This document shows positions 7,202 through 14,946 of a stretch of DNA of 38,665 nucleotides, piece after piece; position 1 is the first letter of the stretch; each line of letters starts with the position of its first letter. Below the pieces are notes generated by a model. The model saw only the letters and a list, made by a program, of their open reading frames with translations. It was not told where the DNA came from and made no database searches. The stretch lies in the NCBI GenBank assembly GCA_910584585.1, contig CAJUBP010000044.1, forward strand, positions 2,831-41,495, given 5' to 3'. The stretch is from an uncultured Lachnospiraceae bacterium (lineage in GTDB: Bacteria > Bacillota > Clostridia > Lachnospirales > Lachnospiraceae). The position numbers and the translations under genes are program-made.

Positions 7202-8773
7202 ATGGCGAAAAAAAAGGAATTTAACATCACAGGGCTGTGCATTCCGAAACTGCATTATATGGTGGACACCAGTGAAAAAGTCAGCCAGATAATTGAGAAA
7301 TATGTGGAACGCGACGCATATGTTACGATGAATTGCGCGCGTCAGTACGGAAAAACAACGACCCTGGAATTGCTGTACCATCGTCTCAAAGAAAAATACA
7401 TTGTGATAGATATTAGCTTTGAGGCTGCCGATGACTGTTTTGCGTCCATCCGTTCACTGGCATTGGGGATAAGCGCCAAAATTAGAGACGCGCTGCTGTT
7501 TCATCATGTTCCGGAAATCCTGATGAAAAATTGGGAGCAGCCAATCTCCGAGGCGCTGCCGATGGATGATTTGAGCAGAAGAATTACAGAGCTTTGCCAA
7601 AAGAGTGAAAAAGAAATTATTTTTATGGCGGACGAGGTGGATCGGGCTGCAGACAATGAACTGTTTCTGCTCTTTTTAGGGCTGCTTCGGGGAAAGTACC
7701 TGCGGAGAAACGCGGGGCGGGACAGTACATTTAAAAGTGTAATTCTGGCGGGCGTCCATGATATTAAGAATTTAAAAATGAAATTGCGCCCCAATGAAGA
7801 GCGGCAGTATAACAGCCCATGGAATATTGCCGCTGATTTTGATGTGGATATGGGGTTTTCAGCGAAAGAAATTGAAAGTATGCTGAGGGAATATGAAATG
7901 GACTGCCGTACAGGGATGGATATTCCTGCAATTGCCGGAGAACTGTATGAGTATACAGGCGGCTATCCTTTCCTCGTAAGTTGGATTTGTAAAAAGGTGG
8001 ATGAGGAACAGTTAAGCTGGACATCTGAAGGTTTGCGCCTGGCAGTGAAACAATTGCTTAGCGGGACAAACACTTTATTTGACGATTTGATTAAGAATCT
8101 GGAAAATCATCCGGAATTCAGAAACCTGGTGGAAGCCGTACTGGTGCAGGGAGAAGAGATTCCCTTTGTACCGTCAAATCCGGAAATCGCAAGAGGCGTA
8201 ATGTATGGAATTTTCCGGAAATCAGAGCAGCGGATTGCAATATCCAATCAGATTTTTGAAACATATATTTATGAATACTTAATTTCAGTAAACAAAACCC
8301 GGGAATTTCTGCATCCAAAATATTCCGATAAATCTCAGTATATCCGAAATGGAAAGCTTAATATGAGAAAGGTATTAGAGCAATTTTCCGCATTTTTAAA
8401 GTCAGAATATCGGAAAGAAGACGGGAGATTTATTGAGCGGCAGGGACGGCTGCTGTTCCTCTGTTTTTTGCGGCCGATCATCAATGGAACGGGGCATTAC
8501 GCAGTGGAAGCGCAGACGAGACAAAATGCCCGCATGGACATTCAGGTATTTTACGGCAGGGAAGAGTTTGTAGTGGAGCTGAAACTCTGGCATGGCATAA
8601 AAAGAGAACGGCAGGGATATCAGCAATTAGCTAATTATCTGGAGGCAAGGGGGCTGGAAGAAGGTTACCTGGTCAGCTTTTGCAGTAATATAAAGTCTCC
8701 GAAAGAAAATCAGGAGATTGAGTGCCAGGGGCATAAAATCTACGAGGTTGTTGTTGCGTATCAGGCAGATTAA
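7202..8773 (+). CDS. AAA ATPase with C-terminal PD-(D/E)XK nuclease-like domain
   Basis: A 523-residue cytoplasmic protein. It has an AAA-like P-loop with the Walker A variant RQYGKTTT (Gly50-Lys51-Thr52) and Walker B IIFMADEVD (Asp144-Glu145), followed by the helical lid and winged-helix-like region of STAND/AAA_35-type ATPases (YTGGYPFLVSWICKKV). The last 100 residues contain ARMDIQVFYGREEFVVELKL, the Asp...Glu-x-Lys pattern of a PD-(D/E)XK nuclease fold (PDDEXK_9-like). Such ATPase-nuclease fusions are multi-copy and variable in Bacteroidetes and Clostridia, and their function is unknown. ATG 7202 follows AATAGGAGATTTGGCGT. It is monocistronic and convergent with the Uma2-type gene. A role in defence is plausible but not shown. 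Confidence 0.72.
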   Translation: MAKKKEFNITGLCIPKLHYMVDTSEKVSQIIEKYVERDAYVTMNCARQYGKTTTLELLYHRLKEKYIVIDISFEAADDCFASIRSLALGISAKIRDALLFHHVPEILMKNWEQPISEALPMDDLSRRITELCQKSEKEIIFMADEVDRAADNELFLLFLGLLRGKYLRRNAGRDSTFKSVILAGVHDIKNLKMKLRPNEERQYNSPWNIAADFDVDMGFSAKEIESMLREYEMDCRTGMDIPAIAGELYEYTGGYPFLVSWICKKVDEEQLSWTSEGLRLAVKQLLSGTNTLFDDLIKNLENHPEFRNLVEAVLVQGEEIPFVPSNPEIARGVMYGIFRKSEQRIAISNQIFETYIYEYLISVNKTREFLHPKYSDKSQYIRNGKLNMRKVLEQFSAFLKSEYRKEDGRFIERQGRLLFLCFLRPIINGTGHYAVEAQTRQNARMDIQVFYGREEFVVELKLWHGIKRERQGYQQLANYLEARGLEEGYLVSFCSNIKSPKENQEIECQGHKIYEVVVAYQAD

Positions 8774-8820
8774 TAGATAGAAAATTTGTTTTTTGAGTGT
8801 TGCCCTTCTTTGGCTTCTGG

Positions 8821-9390
8821 CTAAATATTCAGCAGATCAGCAATATCAGAAAAGTTGATCCATAGATCATCATAAATATTTACTTTGAGAATGGAATCAA
8901 ATGGATACTGAACGCTCACCAAATTTTCCTCAAAATAATTTACAGTCACGATTTTTCTCCGTGGATCTACAATCCAATATTCGCGGACACCGGTATTTTT
9001 ATAGTAGTAGAGCTTGCGGATGTAATCATCTGCCGGATTGCCGGGAGAAACAATTTCAATAATGAAGTCAGGAGCGCCGTTGCAGCGCTTTCCATCCAGC
9101 TTATTTTTGTCGCAGATAATCATAATGTCAGGCTGGACGATGGTAAGAGGCTTATCGGACAGCTTTACATCAAAGGGGGCGCTGAATACGCTGCAGGGCC
9201 CTTTCTTACGGAGAAGATAGTTATTTATAGCCGTAGAAAGCTGCATGGAAAGTGACTGATGTATTTGCGAAGGACTCGCCATATCATAGATAATGCCGTC
9301 AAAGACTTCTATCCTTTTTTCTTCTGGAAGAGCTTCATATTGCTCCAAAGTGATTGTTTCTGGCTGTGATTGGAATGCCGGCGGCATCAT
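8821..9390 (-). CDS. Uma2-family (DUF820) PD-(D/E)XK protein
   Basis: A 189-residue protein with the Uma2/DUF820 layout: an N-terminal segment ITLEQYEALPEE...EVFDGIIYDM, then AINNYL, FDVKL, IVQPDIMII, the catalytic-type PDFIIEIVSPGNPADD, and REYWIVDP near the end. These are restriction-endonuclease-fold proteins expanded in cyanobacteria and common in Clostridia; targets are unknown. ATG at 9390 is preferred over the longer frame because GGAAAGGAAG lies just upstream. A promoter is visible further upstream on the same strand. No methylase or partner is adjacent. Confidence 0.85.
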   Translation of the reverse strand: MMPPAFQSQPETITLEQYEALPEEKRIEVFDGIIYDMASPSQIHQSLSMQLSTAINNYLLRKKGPCSVFSAPFDVKLSDKPLTIVQPDIMIICDKNKLDGKRCNGAPDFIIEIVSPGNPADDYIRKLYYYKNTGVREYWIVDPRRKIVTVNYFEENLVSVQYPFDSILKVNIYDDLWINFSDIADLLNI

Positions 9391-9442
9391 AGAACACTTC
9401 CTTTCCTGGAAACTGGGACTGTTAGCGATAATTCTTAAAGTC

Positions 9443-9471
9443 AATATAGCATAATGCATGCACAAAATCAA
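9443..9471 (-). promoter_or_regulatory. Promoter of the Uma2-type gene
   Basis: On the minus strand TTGATT (9471-9466), a 17-bp spacer and TATATT (9448-9443) lie 53 bp before the ATG. Confidence 0.6.
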
Positions 9472-9523
9472 GTTTGGAAATAAGCTGCCTTGTACCCCGC
9501 TTCGGCTGGGGCGTTACCGATAT

Positions 9524-9554
9524 GTAACAGTTCAGCCTTCGGCTTCACTGTTAC
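9524..9554. repeat. 31-bp hairpin repeat, copy 1
   Basis: A near-perfect hairpin with arms GTAACAG...CTGTTAC and an inner TTCG loop. The same 31 bases occur without a mismatch at 21445-21475. It follows another small GC-rich hairpin (CCCCGCTTCGGCTGGGG). It has no T-tract, so it is not a standard terminator; it lies between the divergent Uma2 and prfB promoters. Confidence 0.75.
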
Positions 9555-9583
9555 ACCGATATATCAGATTTTCCCTCTTCCCA

Positions 9584-9612
9584 TTGACGATATCCCAGGA
9601 AACCCTTATAAT
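9584..9612 (+). promoter_or_regulatory. prfB: Promoter of prfB
   Basis: TTGACG (9584-9589), a 17-bp spacer and a perfect TATAAT (9607-9612) lie 40 bp before the prfB start codon. It probably also drives the three ydj-like genes that follow without a gap. Confidence 0.75.
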
Positions 9613-9652
9613 ATCCCTGAAAGAACTATCATAATAGAAAGAAGGTGACACA

Positions 9653-10775
9653 ATGGTAGAATTAGACCAGTTCAAAACAACATTGAACACATACAAAAAA
9701 CCATTAGTGGAAGTGAGGGATTCACTTTGACCTGGCAAATAAAGAAAAAAAGATCCAGGAACTAGAACGGGAAATGGAAGCCCCGGATTTTTGGGACAAT
9801 ACAGAGCTCTCCCAGGCAAAAATGAAAGAACTGAAAAGCCTGAAAGACGATGTGGAGACATATGCGCAGTTAGCCGGCCAGTTTGAAGATATCGAAACGC
9901 TGCTGGAAATGGGCTATGAAGAAAACGACGCCTCCCTGATCCCGGAAATCGAAGAAGCTTTACAGGAATTTGAAGAAACATTTGAAAATATCCGGATCAA
10001 AACCCTGTTGTCCGGCGAATACGATACGGAAAATGCCATCGTATCCCTCCATGCAGGGGCAGGCGGAACCGAATCCTGCGACTGGAATTCCATGCTTTAC
10101 CGGATGTACAAACGGTGGGCGGAAGATAAGGGGTTTGACGTGGAAGTGCTGGATTCTCTGGATGGAGAAGAAGCCGGCATTAAGTCCATTACCTTTGAAG
10201 TGCGGGGAGAGAACGCCTACGGCTATCTGAAATCAGAAAAAGGCGTCCACCGGCTGGTGCGGATTTCCCCCTTTAACGCGGCGGGCAAGCGGCAGACCTC
10301 CTTTGCTTCCTGTGACGTGATGCCGGATATTGAGAAAGATTTGGACATTGAGATTAAGGATGATGAGTTGAGGATTGACACCTATCGATCCAGCGGAGCC
10401 GGCGGGCAGCACATCAACAAGACTTCATCCGCCATCCGCATTACCCATCTGCCCACCGGAATTGTGGTGCAGTGCCAGAACGAACGGTCCCAGCACATGA
10501 ATAAAGACAAGGCCATGCAGATGTTAAAGGCAAAGCTATATCTCTTAAAACAGGAAGAAAATGAGAAAAAGGCCGCGGATATCCGGGGAGAAGTGACGGA
10601 AATCGGATGGGGCAACCAGATCCGATCTTATGTTATGCAGCCCTATACTATGGTAAAAGATCACCGCACCAATGCAGAAACAGGAAATGTGGACAGCGTT
10701 ATGGACGGAAAGCTGGATTTGTTTATCAATGCTTATCTGAAGTGGAGAAGCCTTGGAAAAGCGCAGGAGGATTAA
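9653..10775 (+). CDS. prfB: Peptide chain release factor 2, programmed +1 frameshift
   Basis: RF2 reads UAA and UGA stop codons and triggers peptide release on the ribosome. Translation begins at ATG 9653 (GAAGGTGACACA upstream) and meets an in-frame TGA at 9728-9730 in the context CTT-TGA-C, with the Shine-Dalgarno-like AGGGA just before. This is the classic autoregulatory site: when RF2 is scarce the ribosome slips +1 and continues with GAC (9729). The full protein is 25 plus 348, about 373 residues. Key features are the SPF recognition tripeptide (RISPFNAAGKRQTSF), the GGQ catalytic motif (SGAGGQHINKTSSAIR) and the conserved QCQNERSQ. Gene callers that ignore the shift start it too late, at 9774. 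The ydjI-like gene starts 3 bp after its stop. Confidence 0.95.
9716..9731 (+). promoter_or_regulatory. prfB: prfB recoding site
   Basis: AGGGATTCACTTTGAC combines an internal Shine-Dalgarno-like AGGGA, the slippery CTT codon and the in-frame TGA followed by C, a poor termination context. It adjusts RF2 synthesis to RF2 supply. Confidence 0.92.
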
Positions 10776-10778
10776 GGA

Positions 10779-12167
10779 ATGGGAATTATCAGAGCAGCGG
10801 CGCAGGCGGTATCCGGCAGCCTTGCAGATCAGTGGCTGGAAGTCTATGAGCCGGATGATATGGGGGAACGGACTGTTTTTACCAGAGGGGTGAAGACCAG
10901 AAAGGGACAGAACCGGAAGGGAACGGAAGATACCGTAAGCAATGGTTCCGTGATTCATGTATATGACAACCAGTTTATGCTGCTGGTGGACGGCGGAAAG
11001 GTCATTGATTACACGGCAGAGCCGGGATATTACAAAGTTGACAATTCTTCCCTTCCCTCCCTGTTCAACGGACAGTTAAAGGATACAGTGAAAGAATCCT
11101 TCAGCAGGATCAAATTCGGCGGGCAGACCCCTGTGAAACAGAAGGTATTTTATATCAATTTGCAGGAGATCAAGGGGATTAAATTCGGAACCAGAAATCC
11201 GGTCAATTATTTCGATAATTTTTACAATGCGGAGCTGTTTTTGAGAGCTCACGGAACGTATTCCATTAAAATTACAGATCCTATCCGGTTTTATGGAGAA
11301 GTGATTCCCAGAAACGCACAGCAGGTGGAAATGGAAGATATCAACGAACAGTATCTTTCCGAATTCTTAGAAGCGCTGCAGTCTGCCATCAATCAGATGT
11401 CTGCAGACGGAATCCGCATTTCCCATGTGGCTTCTAAGAGCAGAGAGCTTGGCAAATACATGGCGGATACTCTGGATGAAGATTGGAACCGGATGCGGGG
11501 CATGGAAGTGCAGGCAGTGGGAATTGCCAGCGTTTCTTATGATGAGAAATCTACAGAGCTGATCAATATGCGCAACGAAGGCGCAATGCTCAGCGACCCT
11601 TCCGTACGGGAAGGCTATCTGCAGGGCCATGTGGCTAGGGGAATGGAAGCGGCAGGATCCAACGCCAACGGCGCCATGGCTGGATTTATGGGAATGGGCC
11701 TTGGCATGCAGGCCGGCGGCAGCGCAATGTCCGCAGCTTCCGCAGCCAATATGCAGCAAATGCAGATGCAGAACCTGAATATGCAGAATTCCAATATGCA
11801 GCAGAATCCGAATGTGCAGCAGAACCCGAATATGCAGAATTCCAATATGCAGCGGAATCCGAACATGCAGAATCCGAATGCGGTGCAGTTCCATTCCAAC
11901 CAGAAAGTGGTCGGTTCACCGGCAGTTTGGACCTGTGCCTGCGGCACACAAAACAGCGGGAAATTCTGCTCGGAATGCGGAAAGCCCCAGCCCATGCAAA
12001 CCGGAACCTGGACCTGCAGCTGCGGCCATGGAAACAGCGGCAAATTCTGTTCCGCCTGCGGCGCGCCGAAACCGGAGCAGCCCGGAACCTGGATCTGCGC
12101 CTGCGGTGCAATCAATGATGGCAAGTTCTGTTCAGAGTGCGGGAAGCCGGCGAATGCGGCAGAATAA
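10779..12167 (+). CDS. YdjI-like SPFH-domain protein with three zinc ribbons
   Basis: A 462-residue protein. Residues 1-290 are an SPFH/virion-core-type domain like Bacillus YdjI (ADQWLEVYEPDDMGERTVFT, YYKVDNSSLPSLFNG, LFLRAHGTYSIKI). A flexible Met/Asn/Gln-rich linker follows (about 325-372, built of repeated N-M-Q and N-P-N units). The end carries three copies of a W-x-C-x-C-G...G-K-F-C-x-x-C-G zinc ribbon (from about 386, 411 and 436). In Bacillus subtilis YdjI with YdjG and YdjH helps bring the stress protein PspA to the membrane; the same three types are adjacent here but no pspA gene is. It starts 3 bp after prfB, with AAGGA inside the prfB end. Confidence 0.82.
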   Translation: MGIIRAAAQAVSGSLADQWLEVYEPDDMGERTVFTRGVKTRKGQNRKGTEDTVSNGSVIHVYDNQFMLLVDGGKVIDYTAEPGYYKVDNSSLPSLFNGQLKDTVKESFSRIKFGGQTPVKQKVFYINLQEIKGIKFGTRNPVNYFDNFYNAELFLRAHGTYSIKITDPIRFYGEVIPRNAQQVEMEDINEQYLSEFLEALQSAINQMSADGIRISHVASKSRELGKYMADTLDEDWNRMRGMEVQAVGIASVSYDEKSTELINMRNEGAMLSDPSVREGYLQGHVARGMEAAGSNANGAMAGFMGMGLGMQAGGSAMSAASAANMQQMQMQNLNMQNSNMQQNPNVQQNPNMQNSNMQRNPNMQNPNAVQFHSNQKVVGSPAVWTCACGTQNSGKFCSECGKPQPMQTGTWTCSCGHGNSGKFCSACGAPKPEQPGTWICACGAINDGKFCSECGKPANAAE

Positions 12168-12178
12168 GGAGAACCAAA

Positions 12179-13312
12179 ATGGCAGTTGTCAGTTATAAAT
12201 GCCCCAACTGTGACGGCGAGCTGGTATTTCATCCAAGAACGCAGAAGTACAAGTGCGAATACTGTGCTTCTGCGTTTTCTCAGGAAGAAATAAACCTGCT
12301 TTATCCGGATACAGAAAGGGAGAATCAAAACCCCCATACTTCACAGAGGGAGAATCAAAACCCCCATACTTCACAGAGGGAGGAGCAAAACCCCCATACT
12401 TCACAGAGGGAGGAGCAAAACTTTCATACTTCACAGAGGGAAGAGGGCAGCGTCTATCACTGCCCAAGCTGCGGCGCGGAAATTGTTACGGATGAGACCA
12501 CAGCCGCTTCCTTCTGTTACTATTGCCACAATCCGGTGATTTTATCAGGAAGGGTGTCAGGGGAATTTTTCCCGGACAGAATCATTCCCTTTGCCATCGA
12601 CCGGAAACAGGCGGTAGAAAAATTTCTGGAGTATGTACGGCATAAGAAATTTGTGCCCAAAGCATTTTTTCATAAGAGTCAGATAGAGAAAATTTCCGGC
12701 GTATATTTTCCCTATTGGATGGCGGATATGGATTTGGAAGGGGAACTGCAGGCGGAAGGCAGGAACCTTCGGATATGGCGCAGCGGCGATACCGAGTATA
12801 CTGAAACAAAGATCTACCAGGTGGAACGGGAAGGAAAAATCCACCTGGAGGATATCACCAGAAATGCCCTTAAGAAAGCGAACGGGAAGCTGGCCCAGGG
12901 CGTTCTGCCCTATGACGTCAGCCAGGTTCAGCCTTTTCATATGAGTTATCTGTCTGGATTTCTGGCGGAAAAACGGGATATGGAACGGGCGGAACTGGAA
13001 AACGGAGTAAAGGGAGAGGCAGAAGAATACGGACGGCAGCTTCTTCGGGAGACTGTGAAAGGATACAATTCCGTGTCTGTGAAAAACTGCCGCTTAAACT
13101 GCAGCGGGGAACATTGGGACTATGTGATGCTTCCGGTGTGGACAGTTACTTATCAGGGCCGGGACGGCAAAACTTATTATTATTCCATGAACGGGCAGAG
13201 CGGAAAAGTGTGCGGCGAACTGCCCATTGATTATAAAAAAGTATGGGCAGTCAGCGCACTGGTATTCCTATTGGTATTTGCCCTTGGCCTGGCGGGAGGG
13301 TTTCTGATATGA
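12179..13312 (+). CDS. YdjG-like zinc-ribbon membrane protein
   Basis: A 377-residue protein. It begins with a zinc ribbon (YKCPNCDGEL...YKCEYCASAF, four cysteines), then a repeat region of four 10-residue units (N-P-H-T-S-Q-R-E type, residues about 47-86), then a second zinc ribbon (YHCPSCGAEIV...CYYCHNPVI). A soluble middle domain follows, and the protein ends in one transmembrane helix (VWAVSALVFLLVFALGLAGG). The middle contains FFPDRIIPFAIDRKQAVEKF and YWMADMDLEGEL, typical of the YdjG/TFIIB-type zinc-ribbon group. ATG 12179 follows AAGGAGAACCAAA, 11 bp after the ydjI-like stop. Its stop overlaps the next start (ATGA). Confidence 0.8.
   Translation: MAVVSYKCPNCDGELVFHPRTQKYKCEYCASAFSQEEINLLYPDTERENQNPHTSQRENQNPHTSQREEQNPHTSQREEQNFHTSQREEGSVYHCPSCGAEIVTDETTAASFCYYCHNPVILSGRVSGEFFPDRIIPFAIDRKQAVEKFLEYVRHKKFVPKAFFHKSQIEKISGVYFPYWMADMDLEGELQAEGRNLRIWRSGDTEYTETKIYQVEREGKIHLEDITRNALKKANGKLAQGVLPYDVSQVQPFHMSYLSGFLAEKRDMERAELENGVKGEAEEYGRQLLRETVKGYNSVSVKNCRLNCSGEHWDYVMLPVWTVTYQGRDGKTYYYSMNGQSGKVCGELPIDYKKVWAVSALVFLLVFALGLAGGFLI
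12317..12436 (+). repeat. Four in-frame 30-bp tandem repeats in ydjG-like gene
   Basis: Units start at 12317, 12347, 12377 and 12407. The first two are identical (AGGGAGAATCAAAACCCCCA, then TACTTCACAG); the last two differ by a few bases. Each encodes ten residues, so copy number can change without shifting frame. They form the linker between the two zinc ribbons. Confidence 0.95.
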
Positions 13313-14310
13313 AGAAAAAAGTACATAAACTGCAGATTTGCCTGATGCTGATCTGCTGCCTGCTGATACCGGGATTGTCTGTACAGGCTGGAGCGTGTTT
13401 GAAAAATCATTCCCGCCATCTGAATCCCCTGCCTAGCGCGGTATTTGCGCCAGATTCAGGTTACATAGCCCGTTATACGCCCTTCATTCGGCACAAATCT
13501 CCCATAAATTGTGGAATACATCTGTCAGACAGCGGAGAGACAAATATTCAGCTTACAGACAGCGGAGAGACAAATATTCAGCTTACAGACAGCGCAAATC
13601 TTCTGACAAAAGAAGAAGCGGCAGAAATTAATCAACAGCTTACGGATTTGGAAAAGGCGGCCGGATGGGATATTATGGCTTACACAACCGAGGATGCCGG
13701 CGGTATGGACGCCACAGCTTATGCCGAAACCTTTTTTGATGAGTATACGGCAAGGGATGACGGAGTGATCTGCGGAATTGATATGGACAACCGGGAAATC
13801 GTAATCCGGGCATTCGGGGAAGCCAGATATTATATCACAGACGAAAGAACAGAACAAATCCTGGACGCGGGATATGACGGCGTAAGCGAGGAACAATACG
13901 GCGAAGCCCTGAAATCCATGCTGGGAGAAGTAAAACGCGCCTTTCAGGGGGAGGATCCCAGGAAAAATAAACTCTATGATGAAGATACCGGCAAGACCAC
14001 AAGCTATCGGCAGGAACACCGGGGAATCAGCAGGCTGGAATTTTTAATTGCCGGGATTGCAGCCCTTGCGGCAGGAGGAATTACCGCCGGCGGAATTATC
14101 GGAACCTATCGTTTCAAATCCGGCAGTTATCAGTATCCCATTGAGAAAAACGGAACGGTCCGCCTGGAAAGAAAAGAAGACCGCTTTGTGAATCAGTTTG
14201 TCACCCACAGGCATATTCCCAAGGAGAGTTCCGGCAGCAGCGGCGGGAAAAGTACGGTGCACACAGGAGCCGGCGGGCGCAGCAGCAGCGGCGGCAGCAG
14301 AAAATTTTAA
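13309..14310 (+). CDS. YdjH-like TPM-domain membrane protein with embedded miniature element
   Basis: A 333-residue protein. A signal peptide (LQICLMLICCLLIPGLSVQA) is followed by about 46 residues encoded by a miniature element (13391-13529) and two copies of S-G-E-T-N-I-Q-L-T-D. The TPM domain starts at about residue 94 (LLTKEEAAEINQQL, GWDIMAYTTEDAGG, DDGVICGIDMDNREI) and is intact. A transmembrane segment (LEFLIAGIAALAAGGITAGG) and a Gly/Ser-rich tail with SSGGSRKF follow. TPM proteins of this group sit with YdjG and YdjI in a membrane complex. ATG 13309 overlaps the ydjG-like stop (ATGA), with GGGAGGG 8 bp upstream. The extra segment lies between signal peptide and TPM domain, where an unfolded linker would be tolerated. 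Confidence 0.82.
   Translation: MKKKVHKLQICLMLICCLLIPGLSVQAGACLKNHSRHLNPLPSAVFAPDSGYIARYTPFIRHKSPINCGIHLSDSGETNIQLTDSGETNIQLTDSANLLTKEEAAEINQQLTDLEKAAGWDIMAYTTEDAGGMDATAYAETFFDEYTARDDGVICGIDMDNREIVIRAFGEARYYITDERTEQILDAGYDGVSEEQYGEALKSMLGEVKRAFQGEDPRKNKLYDEDTGKTTSYRQEHRGISRLEFLIAGIAALAAGGITAGGIIGTYRFKSGSYQYPIEKNGTVRLERKEDRFVNQFVTHRHIPKESSGSSGGKSTVHTGAGGRSSSGGSRKF
13391..13529. mobile_element. Miniature element, subtype B, embedded in coding sequence
   Basis: From GAGCGTGTTTGAAAAATCAT to ATACATCTGTCAGA this stretch matches the subtype B copy at 36424-36583 read in reverse, with about 15-20 differences. The far terminal repeat (about 22 bp) is missing. The insert has no stop in the reading frame of the host gene. 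The flanking TA is no longer visible at the left end (TG instead). Confidence 0.82.
13531..13590 (+). repeat. Two identical 30-bp tandem repeats in ydjH-like gene
   Basis: AGCGGAGAGACAAATATTCA followed by GCTTACAGAC occurs twice without a mismatch (13531-13560 and 13561-13590), starting just past the truncated edge of the embedded miniature element. Ten residues per unit. Confidence 0.95.
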
Positions 14311-14317
14311 AAATAGG

Positions 14318-14346
14318 TTGCATTTCGAAAACAGATATGCTAATAT
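14318..14346 (+). promoter_or_regulatory. Possible promoter of the threonine operon
   Basis: TTGCAT (14318-14323), a 17-bp spacer and TAATAT (14341-14346) lie 70 bp before the ACT-protein start. No T-box or attenuator-type hairpin is evident in the leader. Confidence 0.5.
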
Positions 14347-14417
14347 CTTCCCTATGAGCACAGATGTATTCCACAGGCACACAGAAAAAATGGCACAGCA
14401 GTGAACCGGAGGAGAAA

Positions 14418-14861
14418 ATGGAAGAAAAGACAAAATATTTTGTTTTAAAGAAAAAGGCTGTTCCTGAGGTTTTGCTGAAAGTGGTGGAGGCAAAGAAGCT
14501 TCTGGAATCAGAGCGGGCGGAATCAGTGCAGGAGGCCACCGATATGGTGGGTATCAGCCGCAGCTCTTTTTACAAATATAAGGATGATATTTTTCCATTC
14601 CATGACAATGCCAGAGGGAAGACGATTACGATGGTGATTCAGATGGACGATGAACCGGGTCTTTTGTCCCGGGTATTGGGGATTGTAGCGGATTTTCACG
14701 CTAATATCCTTACGATCCATCAGAGTATTCCGGTCAACGGAGTCGCGTCTTTGACTTTGAGCGTGGATGTGCTGCCGGATACTGGGAATGTGTCCCAGAT
14801 GGTTGAAAATATCGAGCAGCAGGAAGGAATTCATTATTTAAAAATATTGGCCAGAGAGTGA
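14418..14861 (+). CDS. ACT domain protein, PheB/UPF0735 type
   Basis: A 147-residue protein. Residues 1-70 hold a helix-turn-helix-like segment (ESVQEATDMVGISRSSFYKYKDD), and residues 75-147 form an ACT domain (TMVIQMDDEPGLLSRVLGIV, then ANILTIHQSIP). This is the UPF0735/PheB arrangement, often directly upstream of hom in Firmicutes, and it probably senses an amino acid and regulates threonine synthesis. ATG 14418 follows GGAGGAGAAA. The gene opens a four-gene run with hom, the PGM-fold kinase and lysC. Confidence 0.88.
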   Translation: MEEKTKYFVLKKKAVPEVLLKVVEAKKLLESERAESVQEATDMVGISRSSFYKYKDDIFPFHDNARGKTITMVIQMDDEPGLLSRVLGIVADFHANILTIHQSIPVNGVASLTLSVDVLPDTGNVSQMVENIEQQEGIHYLKILARE

Positions 14862-14946
14862 AAATCACGGTTTGAGAATACGGCTCAGAGAGTGCAATTT
14901 ATGCTCTGACAAATATCAGCCAGAAAACAGCAGAATGGAGGAAGTT

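Noticed and set aside
9774..10775. prfB starting at ATG 9774
   Set aside because: It omits the N-terminal domain; the upstream ATG 9653 with the CTT-TGA-C shift site gives a normal-length RF2.
11615..12337. 240-codon minus-strand frame opposite the ydjI-like gene
   Set aside because: It is rich in Cys, Phe and Ile runs mirrored from the Met/Asn/Gln repeats and zinc ribbons of the plus strand, and has no ribosome site. A shadow.
12317..12436. CRISPR-like direct repeats
   Set aside because: Units are contiguous with no spacers and are in frame in a coding sequence. No other array-like pattern and no cas gene were seen.
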